Of a stretch of 64,000 nt of DNA, positions 58,025 to 64,000 are shown in pieces (the stretch's first letter is position 1; the number at the start of each line of letters is the position of its first letter). Location of the stretch: the NCBI GenBank assembly GCA_963832725.1, contig CAWHVG010000005.1, positions 992,001-1,056,000 on the forward strand. Direction: 5' to 3'. The DNA is from JAEZBP01 sp963832725. GTDB taxonomy: Bacteria > Myxococcota_A > Polyangia > Polyangiales > Sandaracinaceae. The notes below the pieces were generated by a model. That model was given only the letters and a program-made list of their open reading frames with translations, did not search any database and was not told the origin of the DNA. Both the position numbers and the translations under genes were made by a program.

Positions 58025-59497
58025 TCACTGGATGGCCCGCGGCACGCGCCGAATCTGGCACGCCCGCTCCCGGAGACGGCGGGCGAGCACGGGGTCGCGT
58101 GCGACGCCCCGACCGACCCTGTAGAGCTCGCCCAGGTTGAAGCACGCCTCGCCGGAGCCCGCCTGGCAAGCGCGCTCGTAGAGCTGCCCGGCGCGCGCCG
58201 CATCTTCCTCCACACCCCGCCCCGCGAGGTAGAGGTTGCCGAGCCCGAAGCACCCCCACGTGCCCCCGTTCACGCAACCGCGCTCGTAGAGCCGGCGCGC
58301 ACGCTCGACGTTCTGCTCGACCCCCAGGCCCTCGAGATACTGCTGGGCGAGACGCGCGCAGCCCGCGGTGGAGTCGTGGTCACAAGCCCGCCGATTCAGC
58401 TCGAGCGCGCGCTCTTCGTCCCGCTCGACGCCGCGGCCTTCCAGATAGAGCTGGCCGAGGTTCCCGCATCCCGTGCCGTCGCCGGCCTCGCACGCCTGCT
58501 CGAAGAGCTGCGTCGCGCGGACCGGATCCTCGGAGAGGATGAAGGCGCCGAGGTTGGCGCAGGCGCGCGGGTCGGCCGGACAGGCCCGCGAGACGAGGCG
58601 GCGCGCCTCCGGTTCGTCGAACGGCCCGCCGACGCCCGAGTGCAGGAAGACCGCGAAGTTCGTGCACGCGTCGACGATCCCTCCGGCGCAAGCCTGCTCG
58701 AAGTGGGCCCGGGCGGCCTCCAGGTCGCGCCCCCCGCCCGAGGCGTTCGCCTCCCGCCGGCCCAGGTCGTAGCAGGCGCGCGCGTCGCCCGCGTCGCAGC
58801 TCTCCTCGGCCGCAGCGCGGACCGTGCGCGCGTCGGCCTGGACGCACGACGTGGCGTGGCCCCCCTCGCATGCCCGTCGAAACAGCGCCGCCGCGCGATC
58901 CTCGTCGCGCGCGACGCCGGCCCCCATCTGGTAGAGGACTGCGAGGTTGCGGCAAGCGCGCGCACTGCCCGCGCGACAGCCTCGGTCGAAGAGCTCGCTG
59001 GCGCGTTCCTGATCGAGCTCGACCCCCTGACCCGTCCCGTAGAGCCCGCCGAGCAGATTGCAGCTCTCTGCATGCCCGCCTCGGCAGGCGCGTTCGAACA
59101 GCGCCGCCGCCTCGGCGAGCTCACCGGCCCCGATATCGACCTGGCCGAGGGCGGCGCAGCCCAACGGGTCGTCGGCGTCGCACGCCCGCCGCAGGAGCTC
59201 CGGAGCGCGGGTGCGGTCGGCGGGCAGGCGCTCGCCCCCGAGCAGCCGCGCCGCGTAGTCGTGACAGGCGCCGGCGCTCCCCGCCTCGCATGCCTCCTCG
59301 AGGAGGTGCGTGCCACGAGCGAGATCTCCCACGACCCCGTCGGCTTCGAGGTAGCGCCGCGCAAGCTCTCGGGTGGTGACCTGGCCGTCGGTCGGAGCGG
59401 CCCCGGCCAGCGCCGGCGCGTCCGTCCGCGTCGGCGGTGCACCGCACGCCCAGAGCATCAACGAGAGGGTGATCAGAGTGCTTCGGCTGCGGGTCAT
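58025..59497 (-). CDS. Sel1-repeat lipoprotein
   Basis: A 490-residue protein. The ATG at 59497 has GGGAGG upstream and opens a lipoprotein signal (LITLSLMLWACG). The rest is about eleven Sel1-like repeats of about 36 residues (GHAESCNLLGGLYGTGQGVELD, GDGTGCGNLGQLYLEGRGVERD, GTWGCFGLGNLYLAGRGVEED) in which one Cys per helix recurs. Sel1 repeats form superhelical scaffolds for protein contacts. The lipid anchor places it in the periplasm or outer membrane. The stop at 58025 abuts the truncated IS91 copy A. Confidence 0.88.
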   Translation of the reverse strand: MTRSRSTLITLSLMLWACGAPPTRTDAPALAGAAPTDGQVTTRELARRYLEADGVVGDLARGTHLLEEACEAGSAGACHDYAARLLGGERLPADRTRAPELLRRACDADDPLGCAALGQVDIGAGELAEAAALFERACRGGHAESCNLLGGLYGTGQGVELDQERASELFDRGCRAGSARACRNLAVLYQMGAGVARDEDRAAALFRRACEGGHATSCVQADARTVRAAAEESCDAGDARACYDLGRREANASGGGRDLEAARAHFEQACAGGIVDACTNFAVFLHSGVGGPFDEPEARRLVSRACPADPRACANLGAFILSEDPVRATQLFEQACEAGDGTGCGNLGQLYLEGRGVERDEERALELNRRACDHDSTAGCARLAQQYLEGLGVEQNVERARRLYERGCVNGGTWGCFGLGNLYLAGRGVEEDAARAGQLYERACQAGSGEACFNLGELYRVGRGVARDPVLARRLRERACQIRRVPRAIQ

Positions 59498-59623
59498 TCG
59501 GCCTCCCCATGGTCTGCGCCGGTCGCGCCCGAATGGGCTAGCACCCGGTCGCACCGGCCACATCCGTGAACGCGCCAACGAGGTGCGCGAAGGCGCCAGC
59601 GTCGGTGCAGGGTCCTGGGAGTG

Positions 59624-60430
59624 TCAGTCGAGGCTCTCTTCCCGCCACGTGGACGGCGACTCTCCCGTGTGCCGCCTGAACCAGGTCGCGAAGTGCTGCG
59701 GCGTCGAGAACCCCAGCGTGGTCGCGACCGCCCCGAGCTTCTCGTCCAATCGCAGGAGCTCGAGAGCGCGGGCCAGCCGGACCTCGTCCCGCAGAGCTCG
59801 GAAGCTGACGCCCTGCTGCCGGAGCTCGCGCTGGAGGCTACGCGCCGAGACCCCCAACGCCGCGCCTGCGGCCGCCACTGTCAGCCCCATGGTCCCGTGG
59901 AGCAGGCGGCGCAGCCGGCTCACGAGCGGTGCCGCGCCGCAGCGCTGCATCCGCGCGCGATCGACCTCGTCGAACACATCGCGCGCGCTGGCGTGCCCGA
60001 GCCAGCCGAGCGCGCGATCGACGTCCCGGAATGTCTGGCGCTCCCCTGCCCTCGGAGCGACGGCGTAGAAGCCGGCCACCACGGACCCGACCAATCCGTC
60101 GGGACGCAGGATCGCGGCTCGGAACCGGAGCCGTTCGATCCGCCGCCGGTGGCGCGCGACGTGCTCCCGAAGGCAGGCAAAGGCGCCCGGGTCGACGTAG
60201 ACCAGCTCCCGCAGGTCGGCGACGAGCGCTCGCGGATGCACGTCCGGCTTGCTCATGGCGTACTCGAGCACGGCGACGAAGCGCGAGGCGTCGTCCGCGT
60301 CGGGGCACCCCCAGATCGCATGCCCGCCCAGCCCCCGGGTCGTCCCCCAGAAGAGGAAGCTACGATCCACGTAGCACTGGACCTCCTCCGTCGGATCGAA
60401 GAGGTCGGGTATGGAGGTGACCAACCGCAC
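59624..60430 (-). CDS. AraC-family transcriptional regulator
   Basis: The C-terminal 90 residues are an AraC-type double helix-turn-helix (GLTVAAAGAALGVSARSLQRELRQQGVSF, then LGFSTPQHFATWFRRHTGESPSTWRE). The N-terminal 170 residues are not a recognised sensor, though YVDRSFLFWGTTRG and YVDPGAFACLREHV suggest a ligand-binding part with a MEKHLA/STAS-like look. The only sensible start is GTG at 60430; the upstream frame belongs to the IS91-like end at 60478, so the native 5' end may be missing. It lies on the Sel1 strand, upstream of it. Confidence 0.72.
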   Translation of the reverse strand: MRLVTSIPDLFDPTEEVQCYVDRSFLFWGTTRGLGGHAIWGCPDADDASRFVAVLEYAMSKPDVHPRALVADLRELVYVDPGAFACLREHVARHRRRIERLRFRAAILRPDGLVGSVVAGFYAVAPRAGERQTFRDVDRALGWLGHASARDVFDEVDRARMQRCGAAPLVSRLRRLLHGTMGLTVAAAGAALGVSARSLQRELRQQGVSFRALRDEVRLARALELLRLDEKLGAVATTLGFSTPQHFATWFRRHTGESPSTWREESLD

Positions 60431-60477
60431 GCGATGGAGTCTATCGCAGCCATCTTGCTGAGCCCCGCCGGGCGAGG

Positions 60478-60676
60478 CGGATAAGTGTTCCGACCGGGTG
60501 ATAGGGTCAAGGCGAGTGGGCTCGGAGAGCCGAAGAGGGGCCGCGGGACACTCATGCCCCTCACGAATCCCCGCGAGACTTCGTCCCCCCGCCGCTCGGA
60601 GCCATGAAGCTCGGCGCATCCGGATCGAGCGGACACAGCGGTGCCGTCGTCGGCGCGCGGACGAGCGCTGACCGGT
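60478..60676. repeat. IS91-like downstream end, solo copy joined to the toxin gene
   Basis: About 199 bp, nearly identical to the copies at 56747 and 61945, with no transposase attached. Immediately after it (60677) the base composition falls and the toxin-like frame begins. Confidence 0.85.
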
Positions 60677-61219
60677 GGGGGTGCCATAGCGGCCGGAGGT
60701 GGCGAGGCCGAGGCTATCGGGGCCGTATTCACCGGCGGCGGCACTCTAGCAGCGATACCTGCTACGGTAGGCATTGGCGTCGGGGTAATCGGCGCAGGGT
60801 TAGCGGCGATACCGGGACACTATAAGAACCTCGTGGATGCTCGCGAGGGCCTGCAACGAGCTCATGACAACCTGACGTTTCAGACGCGCGGGCTTATCGG
60901 TCAGACGGGCGAACGGGCGTTTGGTCAGACACGATTCGGAGGACTCGCGCAGAACCGACCGCTGCGTGAATTGACAAGCTTCGAACTCCGTCGGGCTTTC
61001 AGAGGGACGCCTTGGGAACTTTCGAATCACGCGATCAAGAGACTGCTAAGCTATAGAACCTGGCGAGCTGGCATCAGAACGTTGAACGACTTGCGGAGCT
61101 TGTTGAACAGTGGTGAAGTCTATGATGCTGGCCGAGGGCTAGTGAGCATACGTCGGGGCCTATTCGAGCTGATCGTAGATCCACGAGTTCGGCGTATCAT
61201 CACGGCGAAGCCGTTTTGA
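60641..61219 (+). CDS. orphan C-terminal toxin module of a polymorphic-toxin type
   Basis: After about 12 codons that belong to the IS91-like end, the frame shows a Gly/Ala/Ile hydrophobic stretch (TVGIGVGVIGAGLAAIPG) as found before the toxin tips of RHS/CDI-like proteins. A compact C-terminal domain follows: LSNHAIKRLLSYRTW, LNDLRSLLNSGEVYDAGRGLV, and a last part with LIVDPRVRRIITAKPF. The H...R, GEV, IIT order resembles small BECR-type RNase toxins, but the family is not certain. GC content is visibly lower than in the neighbours. The large N-terminal shell is missing, cut off by the IS91-like end. A GTG at 60641 inside that end could serve as a start. The next gene starts 16 bases later and is probably the immunity gene. 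Confidence 0.55.
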   Translation: MPSSARGRALTGGGAIAAGGGEAEAIGAVFTGGGTLAAIPATVGIGVGVIGAGLAAIPGHYKNLVDAREGLQRAHDNLTFQTRGLIGQTGERAFGQTRFGGLAQNRPLRELTSFELRRAFRGTPWELSNHAIKRLLSYRTWRAGIRTLNDLRSLLNSGEVYDAGRGLVSIRRGLFELIVDPRVRRIITAKPF

Positions 61220-61235
61220 AGGTTGAGGGTTGGAA

Positions 61236-61661
61236 ATGGAAGCTGTACCGAGACATGTCAGTGGAAAGTGCGTCGATCCGAGCGGCCGGTACACCTGTCC
61301 TCTCTGCTCGACTCAGCGAGCGGGTGACATCGAGGATATTGGTTGGGTTGCCTGTCCGATGGTCGACGGAGCGATGATCTGCCTTGGTTGCTGCTTAGAC
61401 CATGCAAGTGCAGCGCGCTCATTGAATTTTTACGAGCACCTAGACTACGAACTGTTTGAATCACTGGCAGACGAGAGGGGGACGACAGCTGTTCGTTTGC
61501 GCAGCACATGTCTGCAACACCAAAGTGAAATTGTTATCCAAATGGAGCGGGATGCCGCGGCGATTGACATGGACGCTATCGCGGAGCTTCAGCGGGCAAT
61601 CCGGCGCGCGTCCGATGACGTAGAGCGAGAGTGTGAACGGAATAGAGGCGACCGGGGATAG
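61236..61661 (+). CDS. probable immunity protein with a Cys-rich, zinc-finger-like N-terminal half
   Basis: ATG at 61236 with GAGGG seven bases upstream. The 141-residue product has CPLCSTQ, VACPMVDGAMICLGCCLDH (possible zinc site, C-x2-C ... C-x2-CC), a central acidic part and a helical, charged C-terminus with RRASDDVERECER. I do not recognise a family. It follows the toxin-like gene closely, has the same low GC and lies inside the same repeat-bounded cassette, which is the usual toxin-immunity arrangement. Confidence 0.55.
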   Translation: MEAVPRHVSGKCVDPSGRYTCPLCSTQRAGDIEDIGWVACPMVDGAMICLGCCLDHASAARSLNFYEHLDYELFESLADERGTTAVRLRSTCLQHQSEIVIQMERDAAAIDMDAIAELQRAIRRASDDVERECERNRGDRG

Positions 61662-61872
61662 CGCGTGTTTGCGGAGCGATGCGACAAGCGGAGCGGATAG
61701 TCGTCTGTAGCAGGCGGCTGGGCCGCGACAGGAAGTATCCTGGGTCATTGGCATGTCCGCACGGCATCTTCAACAGCCCGAAACAGCTTCGGCGGTGAAG
61801 CGCCTCTAGTGCTACTCGATGAGCCCGAATCTGTGCGAGAGCTTGGATGACTACCTGGTGGTAGTCGTCTCA

Positions 61873-62140
61873 GCGGATAAGTGTTCCGACCGGGTGATAG
61901 GGTCAAGGCGAGTGGGCTCGGAGAGCCGAAGAGGGGCCGCGGGAGCGGATAAGTGTTCCGACCGGGTGATAGGGTCAAGGCGAGTGGGCTCGGAGAGCCG
62001 AAGAGGGGCCGCGGGACACTCATGCCCCTCACGAATCCCCGCGAGACTTCGTCCCCCCGCCGCTCGGAGCCATGAAGCTCGGCGCATCCGGGTCGAGCGG
62101 ACACAGCGGTGCCGTCGTCGGCGCGCGGACGAGCGCTGAC
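61873..62140. repeat. IS91-like downstream end with a 72-bp tandem duplication
   Basis: The first 72 bp of the end (61873-61944) is repeated directly as the start of a complete end (61945-62140) that adjoins transposase B. The unit begins GCGGATAAGTGTTCCGACCG and contains the GGCTC/GAGCC hairpin. The 61662-61872 stretch before it holds no gene. Confidence 0.9.
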
Positions 62141-62145
62141 CGGGC

Positions 62146-63665
62146 TCAGTCGAACCGGAAGGCGAGCTGGCCAGGGGCGGGAGAGCGCCCCGGACCTCGG
62201 GCAGGGGGCGCCCGGGACCCCGCGGCTGCGGCATCCGGGTCGCTCGCGAGGATGCGCTCGATCGCTTCGGGCTCGGTGGCGATTTCCACCAGGCGCATCG
62301 TCCCCTGGCATCGTGGGCAGGTGAGGATGTCGACCGCGAACACCCGCTGGAGCAGCCACGGCCAGGGGTGGCGCGAGGGGGACGGTGGCGGCGGCGCCAG
62401 CGGGCTTGGCTCGGACTCGAAGAGGAGCACGAGCTGCGGCTCGGGCGCGGGCTTCGGGGCAGCCTTCGGGACGATGCTCGAGCGCGCCTTCGCGTTCGAG
62501 GCGAGCACGCCGTGATACCTCACCAGGTGAAAGCGCGGCGGCGGGATGAGGGCGCAAAGCCGGGCAAGGAAGTTGAGCGGCTCGAGCAGGATCGAGTGGG
62601 TCCCATCTTTCCACGGCGCCTCGAGCCGATGCGGACCCGACCGTCTTCGTGCAACTCGACCCGGTCCTGCGCCAGCGGCGGACGCGCCATGTAGCGCACC
62701 AGCCGCTCGATGCGCCGACGGTCCCGGCCGTCAATCGCCGGCCCCGCGTGGACATTCACGCTACCGACCTCGACGGCCAACGCATGGGGCTTGCTCGCGA
62801 CGCCGACCGGGCCCGTGAGCTTGGCCGTGCGCTGCCCAGGCTGGGCCCCAAGCAGCTGCACGTCCGACGCCGACGCGCCGTAGCACGACGCCAGCACCGG
62901 CTGCTCGACCACCAGCGGCTCCGCCACCTCCTCGATGCCTTCGAGCGAGCGGCCGTGCTTGGACAGAACCCGGCACACGCCCTGGTAGGTCCACCGGGCC
63001 ACATCGTGGACGTCCGCGGGACTCGGCTCCCCCAACGCCTCAAAGGACGGCCGACCCTCCCCGTCCTTCACGTACACGCCATCGAGCACGAGCGTGTGGA
63101 AGTGCGGATTGAGCCGCAACGCGCTGTCGCTCCGCGCGATGTTGGTCACCGCGCCGAACTCCGCCTCCACCACGCTCTCGAGCCCGAGCTCCCGCTTCGC
63201 GCGATGACGCAACGACTGGCACAGGGCTTGGGCAAACACGCCGAGCACATCGGAACAGAGCGCGCGGTCGTATCCCACCGCCGTCCGCAGCGTCCCCGGA
63301 AGCGAGCACACCCACTGGCGCATCGGCACCACAGGAAGCACCCCCTCCACCAGGTGCGCCGCGATGTCCGACATCCGCCGCCCCAGGCACGACGGGCAAA
63401 AGCCGCGACGTCGGCAGCTGAACCCCGCCACGATCGTGTGCCCGCACCCGGCGCACGCCAGCTGCACCAGCCCGTACTCGAGACGCCCGCAGCGCAGGTA
63501 CGCCTCGAACTCGCTCGCCACGAACTTCGGCAGACCGCCCTGCTCTTCCGCGCGGACGGCGAAGCGCGGCCAGTGCTCGGCAATGACCTCGTAGAGGACC
63601 GTCTCTTCAGGCCGTCGACGCGCGTAGCCGTCCGTACGGCCGCACGAGATCGCCGGAGCCGCCAT
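62146..63665 (-). pseudogene. IS91-family transposase copy B, full length but with one frameshift
   Basis: From 63665 the frame reads through the N-terminal zinc finger (CAGCGHTIVAGFSCRRRGFCPSC), RRMSDIAAHLVEGVLP, the HUH-region NPHFHTL, WTYQGVCRVLSKHG and RLVRYMARPPLA to VRIG near 62625. It is then out of frame; the correct text (APWKDGTHSILLEPL, LVRYHGVLASNAK, CPRCQGTMRLVEI, ending LAFRFD) continues to 62146. Copy A has TTGAAGCC where copy B has TCGAGCC on the plus strand, so one base is missing in B. If that is an assembly error, this is an intact autonomous element. The ORF starts inside the upstream terminal repeat. Confidence 0.85.
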
Positions 63666-63800
63666 TGCCTCGGCGACGCCATCTTTCGTGCCGGGTCCCC
63701 TCCCGCAAAATCACACGCGAATCGCATCCTCGAACGGCGGAGGTGGCGGCGGATCGGCGGAACCTCCGCCGATCAGAGCGACATCGTCCGCGCCGAGCGG
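63628..63800. repeat. IS91-like upstream terminal repeat, copy 3
   Basis: The third copy of the approximately 165-bp repeat seen at 30.6 and 50.6 kb, here next to the transposase start. It contains the GGCGGAGG/CCTCCGCC hairpin. Confidence 0.85.
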
Positions 63801-63811
63801 CGAGCGGCGTA

Positions 63812-64000
63812 CTACGACGCCGCGGTCCGCGCTGCGAGCTCTGCATCCCCGCGCAGCGACACGAGCGGCATGAGCTCACCGAGGACCTCTTCGGCCGTCG
63901 CGATCCGCGAGTCGAAGGGTTGGAGCAGCCGTTCGACCAGGTCTTGGAGGGGAGCCGGCGCATGGGGAGCGGCCTCGGCCACCGCACGGCGCTGGTTCTG
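63812..64000 (-). CDS. C-terminal end of an unidentified protein (continues beyond the window)
   Basis: The minus strand enters from the right edge and reads APLQDLVERLLQPFDSR, then TAEEVLGELMPLV and ELAARTAAS to a stop at 63812. It is well-formed coding sequence with helical character, resembling the tails of large myxobacterial serine/threonine-kinase-type proteins, but too little is present to name. The stop lies just outside the IS91-like end. Confidence 0.5.
   Translation of the reverse strand, partial: QNQRRAVAEAAPHAPAPLQDLVERLLQPFDSRIATAEEVLGELMPLVSLRGDAELAARTAAS

Larger units (their letters stand above)
61945..63800. mobile_element. IS91-like element, most complete copy
   Basis: Bounded by the downstream end at 61945 and the upstream end repeat at 63628-63800, with the transposase in between. 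Both ends carry a hairpin and no inverted terminal repeats, as expected for rolling-circle IS91-type elements. Solo ends and truncated copies elsewhere in the window suggest past one-ended events. Confidence 0.75.

Noticed and set aside
58380..59569. Plus-strand frames of up to 397 codons opposite the Sel1 gene
   Set aside because: The minus strand carries unmistakable Sel1 repeats and a lipoprotein signal; the plus-strand translation is low complexity.
30637..63800. Regularly recurring repeats as a possible CRISPR array
   Set aside because: Copies are long, few and far apart, carry hairpins and adjoin an IS91-type transposase. No short-spaced repeat-spacer pattern exists in the window.

Overview
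The window is very GC-rich and reads like a chromosome of a Myxococcota/deltaproteobacterial relative (Sandaracinus/Polyangia-like). This placement is an inference. It rests on codon use, a Cys-rich surface protein with a MYXO-CTERM-type anchor, disorganised Cys-rich lipoproteins, TPR and Sel1 proteins with outer-membrane barrels, sigma-54/NtrC control, and an ECF sigma factor paired with a YCII protein. No rRNA and no CRISPR array was seen; one tRNA-Leu(CAA) is present.

Layout. 1-8.2 kb: the 3' end of a BREX phage-defence operon. It holds the C-terminus of PglZ, an unrecognised 1107-residue protein with RNA-polymerase-alpha-CTD-like and sigma-region-4-like parts, then a BrxD ATPase that runs without a stop into a BrxHI/Lhr-like helicase carrying a C-terminal RNase D-type exonuclease (interrupted by one frameshift). 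The island stops just before tRNA-Leu. 9-14 kb: small accessory genes, a DUF3565-DUF1971 fusion, a YCII + ECF sigma pair and a broken Y1 transposase. 14.2-20.8 kb: a dabB-dabA-icd operon (inorganic-carbon pump plus isocitrate dehydrogenase) with a divergent LysR regulator. 21-30 kb: a frameshifted RCC1/EGF-type lipoprotein, an ABC exporter, a glycosyltransferase, a glycosidase-like lipoprotein and CsbD.

32.3-45.4 kb is a potassium module. Two near-perfect divergent sigma-54 promoters flank an array of 13-bp dyads. One promoter drives a porin and a receiver-TPR gene. The other drives a small peptide gene, kdpFABC, a short KdpD sensor and a separate histidine kinase. An NtrC-type sigma-54 activator lies convergent to the kinase, and kup follows. 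I infer that this activator replaces the usual OmpR-type KdpE.

46-64 kb is a mosaic of fragments and transposons: a toxin-antitoxin remnant, a frameshifted NIDO-type lipoprotein, a WGR-HEAT gene, a DDE transposase, a MYXO-CTERM Cys-rich protein, a TPR-barrel protein, a SUKH gene, Sel1 and AraC genes, and several copies of the two ends of an IS91-like element. Between two such ends lies a lower-GC cassette that looks like the severed C-terminal toxin domain of a polymorphic toxin plus its immunity gene.

Many genes in the accessory parts are broken by single-base indels. Several can be proved by comparing repeat units or the two IS91 copies. Either the region is decaying or the assembly carries homopolymer errors, whereas the dab and kdp blocks are intact.
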